NCBI RefSeq assembly: GCF_900637025.1
Contig: NZ_LR134336.1
Location: 574,001-638,000, forward strand
Direction: 5' to 3'
Source of the DNA: Streptococcus oralis ATCC 35037
GTDB lineage: Bacteria > Bacillota > Bacilli > Lactobacillales > Streptococcaceae
DNA: 64,000 nt
Both the position numbers and the translations under genes were made by a program. The notes beneath the pieces were generated by a model, which was not told the origin of the DNA, made no database searches, and saw only the letters and a list, made by a program, of their open reading frames with translations. Positions 39,076-48,343 of the stretch are shown piece by piece; position 1 is the stretch's first letter, and every line of letters begins with the position of its first letter.

Positions 39076-39108
39076 AAAGACTAGGAATCTTAAATCCTAG
39101 TCTTTTTA
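39076..39108 (+). terminator. Terminator after aldo/keto reductase gene
   Basis: Perfect 11-bp stem AAAGACTAGGA / TCCTAGTCTTT and T tail. The 200 nt beyond are AT-rich with no gene until the protease promoter (-10 TATAAT at 39299-39304). Confidence 0.9.
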
Positions 39109-39335
39109 TGTATAAAAAATCTAAATTGTTTGTATAATGAAATGATTTTATGGATTGAAATATAGGAACGGATTTAGAAAGCATTGGTTTGATAGAACAA
39201 ATAACACGAACGATAAAATTAAATAAGCGAAATATATACGTAAATATTACATTTTTGTGACAATTCAGATTTTTATGAAAATTTATGATTATTTGCGTTA
39301 TAATAGGTATACTTTAAAGAAAAAGGAGATTATTT

Positions 39336-42300
39336 ATGAATAGACGACAACGTTTTTCATTACGGAAATACAAATTTGGTCTTGCTTCAGTTTTATTGGG
39401 AACTGCATTGGTTTTTGGAGCAAGTCAAGTCAGTGCCAACGAGCAGAGTACAGGTGAAAATCAAGCCCAAACTCAGGCAATCAAGACAGAGCTAAAAGAC
39501 GATAAACACTCAAACTCTTCAACTGACCAAACCAATACTAATGGGATAGCACCAGTAGTTGGAGAGAAACAAGAAGTTGAAACTTCTAAAGAGGATGCTA
39601 GTAAACAAGATGCTAAGGTAGATGCTCCGGTTGATAAAACTGCTGAAGCCCAAGAATCAGGAAAAGATAGCGCAGTTGCAAAAGAAGAAAATCAAGGTGT
39701 CGTTCAAAAAGAAACAACAGTCGATACCAGTACAGCGCCTGCTACTGAGAAGGCCTCTACCATAGAGAAAAAAGAGGCTAAAGCAACGACAGCTCCTAAA
39801 ACTACTGGAGAAACAGCAACTACTGAAAAAGAACAAGAAAAAGCTGAGTCTGCAAAACCCAATAGTCTTTCAAGTAATGATATCATCACAGTACCAAAAA
39901 CTTGGAAGGCTGGTTACAAGGGGACGGGGACCGTTGTTGCCATTATTGACTCTGGACTTGATTTGAATCATGAGGTACTTCGAATTTCGGATCCGTCAAA
40001 AGCAAAATTTAAAAACAAGGAAGCCATCGAAGCAGCTAAAAAGGCTGCTGGAATCGACTACGGTAAATGGTATAGTGATAAGGTTGTCTATGCCTATGAC
40101 TACTTTGACGGAACAGATAAGATCAAAGAAGCAGAAAGAACTTCTCATGGGATGCACGTAACAGGGATTGCAGCTGGAAACCCTGATAAAGAGGCACCAA
40201 ATGGTGAAAAGGTCTATGGTGTTGCGCCAGAAGCCCAAGTCATGTTTATGCGTGTCTTTTCAGACCGCCAAAAAACGACCAGTTCGGCCCTTTATGTAAA
40301 GGCGATTGATGATGCAGTTGCCTTGGGAGCAGATGCCATTAATATGAGTTTGGGATCTAGCACTGGTTCTATGGTCGATGCTGGTTCTGATATTGTGGAT
40401 GCCATCAAACGGGCTCGTGCCAAGGGAGTTTCTGTTCTTATCTCAGCAGGAAATAGCAATACATTCGGAAATGGTTATTCAAAACCACTAGCTGAAAACC
40501 CAGACTATGGCTTGGTTGGAAATCCATCCACTGTTGAGGATTCGATTTCAGTTGCTTCTGTCAACAATAAAACATTGACAACAGCCGTTTTTGAAGTTAA
40601 AGGTCTAGAGGGAAATGCCGGCCTTCATAACGGAAAATTTGATTATAATCAACCTGAAGCAGATAAGGACTTTGAAAAAGGAAAAGAGTACGAATACGTC
40701 GAAGCAGGCTTAGGTCGTGAAGAAGACTTTGCGAAGTTGGATTTAACTGGGAAACTTGCCCTCATTCAGCGAGGAGCTATGAACTTTTCAGAGAAGATCA
40801 AAAATGCACGAAAACACGGTGCACTTGGTGCTTTGATCTACAATAATGTAGAAGGTGCAAACATCAATATGGCTATTGATGATGAAGCAAAGAAAATTCC
40901 TTCTGTATTTATTTCTAAACAGTATGGTGAAGCCTTAAAATCAGGAAACTACAAGATTGTTTTTAATGGTAAGATGGATAATCGTCCTTCTGATGTAGCC
41001 AATCAGCTATCTGACTTTTCAAGTTGGGGAGTGACTACCGATGGACAATTGAAACCAGATGTGACAGCTCCTGGTGGCAATATCTACTCATCCTTTAATG
41101 ACAATACCTACGGTAGTATCAGCGGAACCAGTATGGCGGCTCCTCACGTTACGGGTGTTGCAGTTCTGGTTAAGGAATACCTTCAAAAACACCATCCAGA
41201 ATTGACTCCTGAGCAAGTATCAGAGACTGTCAAGGCCTTGATCATGTCAACTGCAAAACCACATGTTAATAAGGACACAGGCACTTATACCTCTCCTCGT
41301 CAGCAAGGTTCTGGTATTGTGGATACAGCTGCTACAGTGTCAACAGACCTCTATGTAACGGGTGAAAATGGTTATCCAAGCGTGACTTTAGGAAATGTTG
41401 GAGATCAATTTACTTTCAAGGTCACTGTACACAATATTTCAGATACTGACCGTACTCTCAAGATGGTGGTGAATACCAATACAGACGAAGTTCAAGATGG
41501 AAAATTCACTCTTCGACCTCGAAAATTAACAGAGACAGTCTGGCCTGAAGTGACGGTCAAAGCCCACAGCAGTCAAACAGTCACTGTTAAAGTAGATGCT
41601 CGAAAATTTGCTGCTGAACTCAGCAAACAAATGCCAAATGGCTATTTCCTTGAAGGGTTTGTTCGCTTTGTAGATTCAGCAGATGATGGAGATATTGTGA
41701 GTCTTGCATTTATGGGCTTCCGAGGTGAATTCCAAAATCTCCCCGCTGTCGAAAAACCGATTTACAATCTTGTTCGAGAAGGGAAAAATGGATTTTACAC
41801 AGAGGTAGACAAGGAAAATCCTGCCGTTAATTACTCTAATGATGCTACCTATCTCGCAACCTTGCAAAATGATCTTCTAGTATCTAAAGGTCAACGCCAA
41901 GGACGCCGAATTACCGTTCTGGGGATCGAACAAAATGCTGAAGGTAAGCATGTTCTTCAGTTGGACGAAAAAGGGAATATCCGTATTGCTATTTCTCCAA
42001 ACGATGATGGAAACAAAGACCTAGTTGAATACAAAACGGTTGCTTTGAGAAATCTTGTAAATCTTCGGGCTACAGTTTATGCGGCTACGGATACCAAGCA
42101 TGAACATCCTATTTGGGAGGGCGATGCAAAGGATCTTCGCAAGAATTACTTTGATGGAGACAGTAGAAATCTGAAGAGTTATATTCTAGATAATACCGCT
42201 TGGAGAGGTCAGGATTTTGATGGCAATACTGTTGCAGATGGTTTATATGACTATGTTATCAGTTATACACCAGACGTTCCAGGAGCTAAAGAACAACACA

Positions 42301-43847
42301 CAACCTTTAAAATTCAGATTGATACTCAAAAACCTGTCATCACAAGTGGTTATATTCGCTTTAAAGATGGAAACCAAGAATTCGTAGCTCGTAAACCAAA
42401 AGATGTGGGTCAAGGCGGTATCCTTTCAGAAAAAGTCTTCTATATCACACCATTTGACCAGAAAGGGACCATGGTTCTAACTGGGAAAGACCAGTCTGGA
42501 ACTCGTGCGCTTGAAAACACCCATCTGATTAAGGCCAATGCTGATGGTAGTTATACACTTCCTAAGGATGTTGACAAGGCTAATATTTACTATCTTGTAG
42601 AGGATTATGCAGGAAATGTAGACTATATCTCACTTGCTGAACTTGTCCGCGATCAAAATAGTGGTCGAGTGAAAATTGCCTTGAAGGATGCAAAAACAAA
42701 CCAGGATATTGATACCCTTTACGTCTATCGAATCAAAAATAGCAAGGGGCAATATGTTGATGTTGACAAGACAAAAGCGATTCATTTCTTACAGTTTGGT
42801 CATTATACAGCAGAAATTTTCAGTTATGACCGAACAGAATTGAAATTTATCAGTGCCTTATCCCAAGAGTTTGACTTGACGGAAGAAAATAGTTTCCAAA
42901 CCATTACCTTCCTAGCAAATCTCCTAGAATATGCACCAGTGTCTGTTTCCTTCAATCAAGCAGTTCCAAAGACGACTACTGTGGTTCTGAAAGGAGAAGA
43001 TGGGACAAGTATCACTCTTCCTGCTGAAAAATACGGTCAATACGCCTTTGGTAAGAAAGTTGCTACAGGTCGTTATACTGTACAAGTCACCTTGCCAACT
43101 GGATATGAACTCCTTGAAGATCTTGTTTCCTTGCTCGTTCAGCCCGGTAGAAATAATACTTTGCGCCTATCTGTTGTGTCTAAGTTGGCTTTGATTGCTG
43201 CGGTAAATCAACAAAAAGAACTGGTAGAAACGTCTCGCTACTTTAATAGTAGTGCAGATAAGAGAAAAGCTTATGACCAAGCTTTCCAAGTGGCGCAGTC
43301 AGCCTTGTCAAGCAAGTTGAAGCAAGAATTGATTGATGGAGTTCTCGCTAGTCTTGAAGCTGCTGGTAAGGCTTTGGATGGAAAAGATTCGAATGTTGCA
43401 GCTTTGAAAGAAGCCATGAAAGCTTACTATGCAACGACTAAAACTGGAAGATATGCTAATGCCAAGGAAAAAGTACGTCGAGCTTATGATCGTGCCTTCC
43501 AAGAAATTGCCTTACTAGCTGTAGATCCTAAAGTCAAACAGGATCAAATTGACCAATCTCTCATTGCCCTAGCGACGGCTAAAAGTAAACTGAATGGCAA
43601 AGCTACTGACTTCTCTAGTCTGAAGAAACTGGTCAAAGATGAACGTCTTTTCCAAGAAAAAAATGCGAGATTTATCTACGCAGATAAGAAAGAAAAAGCT
43701 GCTTATCTTCTAGCCTTTAAAGAAGCTCAGGAACTCTTGAATGATCCAGGAGCGAGCCAAGAAGATGTCAAAGATGCCATTACAGCATTGAAACAAGCCA
43801 AGAGAAATCTACATGGCAAAAAACCAAAAGCAAGAAGACACCCTTAA
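39336..43847 (+). CDS. Subtilisin-like (S8) surface serine protease, anchor motif lost
   Basis: A 1503-residue secreted protease of the C5a-peptidase/challisin type. It has a YSIRK signal (FSLRKYKFGLASV, cleaved near VSA/NEQ at about 35), a low-complexity pro-region to about 185, and an S8 catalytic domain with Asp205 (IIDSGLD), His271 (SHGMHVTG) and Ser599 (GTSMAAPH). A PA domain is inserted near 430-545. Fn3-like domains follow, then three FIVAR-like helical repeats (about 1285-1490). The protein ends KKPKARRHP with no LPXTG. The bases after the stop read T-G in frame, so an ancestral LPXTG seems mutated. It would then be released rather than wall-anchored. Confidence 0.88.
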   Translation: MNRRQRFSLRKYKFGLASVLLGTALVFGASQVSANEQSTGENQAQTQAIKTELKDDKHSNSSTDQTNTNGIAPVVGEKQEVETSKEDASKQDAKVDAPVDKTAEAQESGKDSAVAKEENQGVVQKETTVDTSTAPATEKASTIEKKEAKATTAPKTTGETATTEKEQEKAESAKPNSLSSNDIITVPKTWKAGYKGTGTVVAIIDSGLDLNHEVLRISDPSKAKFKNKEAIEAAKKAAGIDYGKWYSDKVVYAYDYFDGTDKIKEAERTSHGMHVTGIAAGNPDKEAPNGEKVYGVAPEAQVMFMRVFSDRQKTTSSALYVKAIDDAVALGADAINMSLGSSTGSMVDAGSDIVDAIKRARAKGVSVLISAGNSNTFGNGYSKPLAENPDYGLVGNPSTVEDSISVASVNNKTLTTAVFEVKGLEGNAGLHNGKFDYNQPEADKDFEKGKEYEYVEAGLGREEDFAKLDLTGKLALIQRGAMNFSEKIKNARKHGALGALIYNNVEGANINMAIDDEAKKIPSVFISKQYGEALKSGNYKIVFNGKMDNRPSDVANQLSDFSSWGVTTDGQLKPDVTAPGGNIYSSFNDNTYGSISGTSMAAPHVTGVAVLVKEYLQKHHPELTPEQVSETVKALIMSTAKPHVNKDTGTYTSPRQQGSGIVDTAATVSTDLYVTGENGYPSVTLGNVGDQFTFKVTVHNISDTDRTLKMVVNTNTDEVQDGKFTLRPRKLTETVWPEVTVKAHSSQTVTVKVDARKFAAELSKQMPNGYFLEGFVRFVDSADDGDIVSLAFMGFRGEFQNLPAVEKPIYNLVREGKNGFYTEVDKENPAVNYSNDATYLATLQNDLLVSKGQRQGRRITVLGIEQNAEGKHVLQLDEKGNIRIAISPNDDGNKDLVEYKTVALRNLVNLRATVYAATDTKHEHPIWEGDAKDLRKNYFDGDSRNLKSYILDNTAWRGQDFDGNTVADGLYDYVISYTPDVPGAKEQHTTFKIQIDTQKPVITSGYIRFKDGNQEFVARKPKDVGQGGILSEKVFYITPFDQKGTMVLTGKDQSGTRALENTHLIKANADGSYTLPKDVDKANIYYLVEDYAGNVDYISLAELVRDQNSGRVKIALKDAKTNQDIDTLYVYRIKNSKGQYVDVDKTKAIHFLQFGHYTAEIFSYDRTELKFISALSQEFDLTEENSFQTITFLANLLEYAPVSVSFNQAVPKTTTVVLKGEDGTSITLPAEKYGQYAFGKKVATGRYTVQVTLPTGYELLEDLVSLLVQPGRNNTLRLSVVSKLALIAAVNQQKELVETSRYFNSSADKRKAYDQAFQVAQSALSSKLKQELIDGVLASLEAAGKALDGKDSNVAALKEAMKAYYATTKTGRYANAKEKVRRAYDRAFQEIALLAVDPKVKQDQIDQSLIALATAKSKLNGKATDFSSLKKLVKDERLFQEKNARFIYADKKEKAAYLLAFKEAQELLNDPGASQEDVKDAITALKQAKRNLHGKKPKARRHP

Positions 43848-43873
43848 ACAGGAGTTTCTGAAGCTTTACTGAT

Positions 43874-43909
43874 AAATGAGTCTGGAACTTTGTTTTCAGA
43901 CTCATTTTT
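43874..43909 (+). terminator. Terminator after the S8 protease gene
   Basis: Perfect 11-bp stem AAATGAGTCTG / CAGACTCATTT with a 12-nt loop and T tail. Confidence 0.9.
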
Positions 43910-43911
43910 GG

Positions 43912-43940
43912 TTTACACTAGCTAGAAAATCTGCTATAAT
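43912..43940 (+). promoter_or_regulatory. Promoter of the glycine T-box transcript
   Basis: -35 TTTACA (43912-43917), 17-bp spacer, extended -10 TGCTATAAT (TATAAT 43935-43940). The nonamer ACTAGCTAG occurs at 43917-43925 and again at 43941-43949, flanking the -10. Confidence 0.8.
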
Positions 43941-43946
43941 ACTAGC

Positions 43947-44135
43947 TAGGAAAGAAAGTCTTATGGCGTTCTTCAAGCGAGCTTGGGACAGTGGGAGCCA
44001 AGTAGAACAAGCTAAGAAACTGGCGCTTTCTGTCGTATTTTTAAAAAAAATGAAGTAATAAATTAGGGTGGAACCGCGTTTCTGACGCCCCTAGTCGCAA
44101 GGCTTGGGTGTTGAAATTCGGTTCTTTTTGAATTT
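43947..44135 (+). ncRNA. T-box riboswitch (glycyl-tRNA sensing)
   Basis: The conserved T-box AGGGTGGAACCGCG lies at 44065-44078. GAACCGCGTTTC (44071-44082) can pair with GAAATTCGGTTC (44113-44124) ahead of TTTTT to form the terminator; pairing of the T-box bulge with uncharged tRNA would favour the alternative antiterminator. A stem I is formed upstream, with a GGC codon at 44022-44024 (or 43965-43967) as candidate glycine specifier. It lies before a GFA-family gene and glyQ, so glycine starvation should raise expression of both. Confidence 0.92.
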
Positions 44136-44164
44136 CGTCTAATGCCTAAGTAGAAAGGAGCATA

Positions 44165-44536
44165 ATGCTTAAAGGATCTTGTTTATGCAAAGCAGTGACC
44201 TACACTTTAGATGAGGAATTGTCGGAATTAGTTTTTTGCCACTGCTCATTCTGTCGGAAAGCAACTGCGTCTGCCTATACAGTGAATGCCAAAGTTAGTA
44301 GTAAAAACCTAGTATTGCATGGAAAAGAACAGTTGGTTACCTATAGTTCATCTCCAGGAAAACAACGCTATTACTGTCAGAACTGTCATAGTCAAATTTT
44401 CACTGCTCAAGAAAATATACCAGAAGTCTGTGCTTTGAAACTAGGTACAATAGACGAATGCGATCAGAATTTACAAACTGTTCCCAAACGTCATATTTTT
44501 CAGGATCCAGCTTTTTCTTGGTTGCTTGATGAATAA
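44165..44536 (+). CDS. GFA-family (CENP-V/glutathione-dependent formaldehyde-activating) zinc protein
   Basis: A 123-residue protein of the GFA/CENP-V fold. Zinc-binding cysteines are evident: GSCLCKAV near residue 6, FCHCSFCRKA near residue 27 and YYCQNCHSQI near residue 72. Despite the family name, activity with glutathione and formaldehyde is not established for most members. It lies between the glycine T-box and glyQ, so glycine supply controls it; a one-carbon or glycine link is only inference. The SD AAAGGAG precedes ATG 44165. Confidence 0.8.
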   Translation: MLKGSCLCKAVTYTLDEELSELVFCHCSFCRKATASAYTVNAKVSSKNLVLHGKEQLVTYSSSPGKQRYYCQNCHSQIFTAQENIPEVCALKLGTIDECDQNLQTVPKRHIFQDPAFSWLLDE

Positions 44537-44559
44537 ATCTAAAAAGATAATATAAATTA

Positions 44560-44760
44560 AAGGAGTAAATAATGTCTAAAAAATTGACTTTCCACTGCGT
44601 CAGTGGCAGAGACCTCCTTACAGTCGGACTGCCCCACGCTCAGCACTAGAGTGCCTGAGCTAGACGCAGTACTAACTCGTCTTGCCTCGTATAATCGACA
44701 AGGCAGACTCGTGTCGCAAAAAATCATTTTTTATTAAGGAGTATTCAATGTCTAAGAAAT
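44560..44760 (+). repeat. Imperfect duplication of the glyQ start flanking a structured insertion
   Basis: AAGGAGTAAATA-ATG-TCTAAAAAATT (44560 on) and AAGGAGTATTCA-ATG-TCTAAGAAATT (44736 on) are imperfect copies of the glyQ ribosome site and first codons, 176 bp apart. Between them lie inverted repeats ACTGCGTC (44594-44601) / GACGCAGT (44663-44670) and a hairpin CCACTG-CGT-CAGTGG. The first copy would encode only 25 residues (MSKKLTFH...) before a stop. Confidence 0.75.
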
Positions 44761-45665
44761 TAACATTTCAAGAAATTATTTTGACTTTGCAACAATTTTG
44801 GAATGACCAAGGTTGTATGCTCATGCAGGCTTATGACAATGAAAAAGGTGCAGGGACAATGAGTCCTTACACTTTCCTTCGTGCTATTGGGCCTGAGCCA
44901 TGGAATGCGGCTTATGTAGAGCCATCACGTCGTCCTGCTGACGGTCGTTACGGGGAAAACCCTAACCGTCTCTACCAACACCACCAATTCCAAGTGGTTA
45001 TGAAGCCATCTCCATCAAATATCCAGGAACTTTATCTTGAGTCTTTGGAAAAATTGGGAATCAATCCATTGGAACATGATATCCGCTTCGTTGAGGACAA
45101 CTGGGAAAATCCTTCGACTGGTTCAGCTGGTCTCGGTTGGGAAGTGTGGCTTGATGGTATGGAAATCACTCAGTTCACTTATTTCCAACAAGTTGGTGGA
45201 TTGGCAACAGGTCCTGTGACTGCGGAAGTTACCTATGGTTTGGAACGTTTAGCTTCTTACATTCAAGAAGTGGACTCTGTCTATGATATCGAGTGGGCTG
45301 ATGGTGTAAAATACGGAGAAATCTTTATTCAACCTGAGTACGAGCATTCGAAATACTCATTTGAAATTTCGGACCAAGAGATGTTGCTGGAAAACTTTGA
45401 TAAGTTTGAAAAGGAAGCTGGTCGTGCCTTGGAAGAAGGCTTGGTTCACCCTGCCTATGACTATGTTCTCAAATGTTCACACACCTTTAATCTGCTTGAT
45501 GCGCGTGGTGCCGTATCCGTAACAGAGCGTGCAGGCTATATCGCTCGTATCCGTAACTTAGCCCGTGTCGTAGCCAAAACCTTTGTCGCAGAACGCAAAC
45601 GCCTAGGTTACCCACTTTTGGATGAAGCAACACGAGCTAAACTCCTAGCAGAAGACGCAGAATAG
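44748..45665 (+). CDS. glyQ: Glycyl-tRNA synthetase alpha subunit
   Basis: A 305-residue class II catalytic subunit of the bacterial alpha2beta2 glycyl-tRNA synthetase. Typical stretches are [38 protein letters not shown] and [15 protein letters not shown] chose ATG 44748 (MSKKLTFQE, with AAGGAG), because the longer upstream frame runs through an inserted element. A degenerate copy of the same start lies 176 nt upstream. The T-box at 43947 probably controls it, with the GFA gene in between. glyS follows after a 259-nt structured gap. Confidence 0.96.
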   Translation: MSKKLTFQEIILTLQQFWNDQGCMLMQAYDNEKGAGTMSPYTFLRAIGPEPWNAAYVEPSRRPADGRYGENPNRLYQHHQFQVVMKPSPSNIQELYLESLEKLGINPLEHDIRFVEDNWENPSTGSAGLGWEVWLDGMEITQFTYFQQVGGLATGPVTAEVTYGLERLASYIQEVDSVYDIEWADGVKYGEIFIQPEYEHSKYSFEISDQEMLLENFDKFEKEAGRALEEGLVHPAYDYVLKCSHTFNLLDARGAVSVTERAGYIARIRNLARVVAKTFVAERKRLGYPLLDEATRAKLLAEDAE

Positions 45666-45719
45666 TAAGTAATATTGTGCTCTAAAATCGTTAAAGGCAA
45701 GTCGAAGACTTGCTAAAGG

Positions 45720-45891
45720 GATATGCACCGCGTACTGTTATGTGGGAATTTTTGAAACCTTGGGTTCAAAAATCAGTCAGCTAAATCCACTTTGATGAGA
45801 CTGTTGGAAATCTTAGTTTATTTGGTATAAGATTTCCTTACAGACTCACAAAAGTTAGTTAGCGACGTCCCCAGTACCTAAGGTGCATATC
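45720..45891 (+). repeat. MITE-like imperfect palindrome between glyQ and glyS
   Basis: A 172-bp segment bounded by exact inverted repeats GATATGCACC (45720-45729) / GGTGCATATC (45882-45891). Nested inside are GTACTG / CAGTAC (45732-45737, 45872-45877) and GGAAATCTTA / TAAGATTTCC (45806-45815, 45828-45837). A further TTTTTGAA...TTCAAAAA hairpin lies near 45750-45772. No ORF. It can fold into a long cruciform or RNA hairpin. Confidence 0.65.
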
Positions 45892-45924
45892 AAAAAAGAT
45901 TGAAGAAAATGTAAAGGAAAAAAC

Positions 45925-47961
45925 ATGACAAAAAACTTATTAGTAGAACTCGGTCTTGAAGAGTTACCAGCCTATGTGGTAACTCCAAGCGAAAAACAAC
46001 TAGGTGAAAAAATGGTAGCCTTCCTCAAAGAAAATCGTCTTTCCTTTGAAGCCATTCAAACCTTCTCAACACCACGTCGTTTGGCTGTTCGTGTGACTGG
46101 TCTTGCAGACAAACAGTCTGATTTGACAGAAGATTTCAAGGGACCAGCAAAGAAAATTGCCCTGGATAGTGATGGAAACTTCACCAAAGCAGCTCAAGGA
46201 TTTGTCCGTGGGAAAGGCTTGACAGTTGAAGATATTGAATTCCGTGAAATCAAAGGTGAAGAATATGTCTATGTTACCAAGGAAGAAGTGGGGCAACCAG
46301 TTGAAGCCATTGTTCCAGGTGTAGTAGACGTCTTGAAGTCACTAACTTTCCCTGTCAGCATGCACTGGGCTAACAACGCTTTTGAATATATCCGCCCTGT
46401 ACACACTTTAACTGTTCTTTTAGATGAAGAAGAGTTTGACTTGGATTTTCTTGATATTAAGGGAGGTCGTGTAAGTCGTGGCCATCGTTTCTTGGGACAA
46501 GAAACTAAGATTCAGTCAGCATTGAGCTACGAAGAAGATCTTCGTAAGCAGTTTGTAATCGCGGATCCTCGTGAACGTGAGCAAATGATTGTTGACCAAA
46601 TAAAGGCAATCGAAGCTGAACATGGTGTACGTATCGAAATTGATGCTGATTTGCTCAATGAAGTCTTGAACTTGGTTGAATACCCAACTGCCTTTATGGG
46701 AAGTTTTGATGCAAAATACCTTGAAGTTCCAGAAGAAGTCTTGGTGACTTCGATGAAAGAACACCAACGTTACTTCGTTGTCCGAGATCAAGATGGAAAA
46801 CTCTTGCCAAACTTTATTTCTGTTCGTAACGGAAATGCAGAGCATTTGGAAAATGTCATCAAGGGTAACGAAAAAGTTTTAGTTGCCCGTTTGGAAGACG
46901 GAGAATTCTTCTGGCGTGAAGACCAAAAATTGGTCATTTCTGACCTTGTCGAAAAATTGAACCATGTGACCTTCCACGAAAAGATTGGTTCTCTTCGTGA
47001 ACACATGATTCGTACGGGGCAGATTGCCATTCTCTTGGCAGAAAAAGCTGGCTTGTCAGTGGATGAAACAGTTGACCTAGCTCGTGCAGCAGCTATTTAC
47101 AAGTTTGACTTGTTGACGGGTATGGTTGGTGAGTTTGATGAACTTCAAGGAATTATGGGTGAGAAATATGCCCTTCTTGCTGGGGAAACTCCAGCGGTGG
47201 CAGCTGCTATTCGTGAACACTACATGCCGACAGCTGCTGAAGGCGAACTTCCAGAGAGCAAGGTTGGAGCCATTCTAGCCATTGCAGACAAATTGGATAC
47301 GATTTTGAGTTTCTTCTCAGTAGGTTTGATTCCATCAGGTTCTAATGACCCTTATGCCCTTCGTCGTGCGACGCAAGGTGTGGTTCGTATCTTGGATGCC
47401 TTTGGTTGGCATATTGCTATGGATGAGCTGATCGATAGCCTTTATGCTTTGAAATTCGACAGCTTGACTTATGAAAATAAAGCAGAGGTTATGGACTTTA
47501 TCAAGGCTCGTGTTGATAAGATGATGGGTTCTACTCCAAAAGATATCAAGGAAGCAGTCCTTGCAAGTTCAAACTTTGTTGTGGCGGATATGCTAGAAGC
47601 AGCAAGTGCTCTTGTGGAAGCAAGCAAGAAAGAAGACTTCAAACCATCTGTCGAATCCCTCTCACGTGCCTTTAACTTGGCTGAAAAAGCCGAAGGAACT
47701 GATACTGTTGATCCTGCTCTCTTTGAGAATGAAGAAGAGAAAGCCTTGGCAGAAGCAGTAGAATCACTTGTTTTGTCAGGGGCTGCAAGTCAGCAATTAG
47801 AACAACTCTTTGCGCTTAGCCCAGTTATTGATGCTTTCTTTGAAAATACCATGGTAATGGCTGAAGATCAGACTGTTCGACAAAATCGTTTGGCTATCTT
47901 GTCGCAATTAACCAAGAAAGCAGCTAAACTTGCTCGTTTCAACCAAATCAATACCAAATAA
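45925..47961 (+). CDS. glyS: Glycyl-tRNA synthetase beta subunit
   Basis: A 678-residue beta subunit, which binds tRNA and includes an HD-like region and an arginyl-tRNA-synthetase-type anticodon-binding C-terminus. Characteristic N-terminal text is [15 protein letters not shown], followed by [12 protein letters not shown]. The length is normal. The SD AAAGGAAAAAA lies before ATG 45925. It is separated from glyQ by an inserted palindromic element, which is unusual for a subunit pair that is normally tightly coupled. Confidence 0.96.
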   Translation: MTKNLLVELGLEELPAYVVTPSEKQLGEKMVAFLKENRLSFEAIQTFSTPRRLAVRVTGLADKQSDLTEDFKGPAKKIALDSDGNFTKAAQGFVRGKGLTVEDIEFREIKGEEYVYVTKEEVGQPVEAIVPGVVDVLKSLTFPVSMHWANNAFEYIRPVHTLTVLLDEEEFDLDFLDIKGGRVSRGHRFLGQETKIQSALSYEEDLRKQFVIADPREREQMIVDQIKAIEAEHGVRIEIDADLLNEVLNLVEYPTAFMGSFDAKYLEVPEEVLVTSMKEHQRYFVVRDQDGKLLPNFISVRNGNAEHLENVIKGNEKVLVARLEDGEFFWREDQKLVISDLVEKLNHVTFHEKIGSLREHMIRTGQIAILLAEKAGLSVDETVDLARAAAIYKFDLLTGMVGEFDELQGIMGEKYALLAGETPAVAAAIREHYMPTAAEGELPESKVGAILAIADKLDTILSFFSVGLIPSGSNDPYALRRATQGVVRILDAFGWHIAMDELIDSLYALKFDSLTYENKAEVMDFIKARVDKMMGSTPKDIKEAVLASSNFVVADMLEAASALVEASKKEDFKPSVESLSRAFNLAEKAEGTDTVDPALFENEEEKALAEAVESLVLSGAASQQLEQLFALSPVIDAFFENTMVMAEDQTVRQNRLAILSQLTKKAAKLARFNQINTK

Positions 47962-48002
47962 ACTCAGTCAAACGGACTGTATCTTATCACAAAGGAGAAG
48001 AA

Positions 48003-48260
48003 ATGGATCCGAAAAAAATCGCTCGTATCAACGAGCTTGCCAAAAAGAAAAAAACAGAAGGCTTAACTTCTGCTGAAAAAGTGGAACAAGCTAAGCTTCG
48101 TGAGGAGTACATCGAAGGCTATCGTCGCTCTGTTCGTCACCACATCGAGGGAATTAAAATTGTGGACGAGGAAGGCAATGACGTCACACCAGAAAAATTA
48201 CGCCAAGTACAACGTGAAAAAGGTTTGCACGGCCGTAGTATAGATGATCCTAACTCATAA
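48003..48260 (+). CDS. DUF896 (YnzC-like) family protein
   Basis: An 85-residue basic helical protein, [20 protein letters not shown] and [19 protein letters not shown], matching DUF896. The B. subtilis homologue YnzC forms a helical hairpin; its role is unclear. It lies 41 nt after glyS, with AAAGGAGAAG as SD, and is probably the last gene of the glyQS transcript. Confidence 0.85.
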   Translation: MDPKKIARINELAKKKKTEGLTSAEKVEQAKLREEYIEGYRRSVRHHIEGIKIVDEEGNDVTPEKLRQVQREKGLHGRSIDDPNS

Positions 48261-48264
48261 AATG

Positions 48265-48298
48265 AAAGGGGGTGTAGATGATTTACATTCCCCTTTTC
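48265..48298 (+). terminator. Terminator after DUF896 gene
   Basis: AAAGGGGGTGTA pairs with TACATTCCCCTTTT (one unpaired base) around GATGATT, followed by a T-rich end. Confidence 0.75.
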
Positions 48299-48301
48299 TG
48301 T

Positions 48302-48341
48302 TGTAACAAAAAAGAAGGAGCCACTAGGCTCCTTTTTAGTT
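48302..48341. terminator. Bidirectional terminator between DUF896 and the flavin operon
   Basis: Perfect stem AAGGAGCC / GGCTCCTT with an ACTA loop, with A-rich sequence on one side and T-rich on the other. It serves the minus-strand flavin operon ending at 48344. Confidence 0.85.
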
Positions 48342-48343
48342 TC

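Noticed and set aside
43876..44058. Sixty-codon frame upstream of the GFA gene
   Set aside because: It lies inside the T-box leader and terminator of the protease gene; no SD and no recognisable protein.
44682..44747. N-terminal extension of glyQ by 22 codons
   Set aside because: It runs through the inserted hairpin element; ATG 44748 has the SD and gives the conserved N-terminus.
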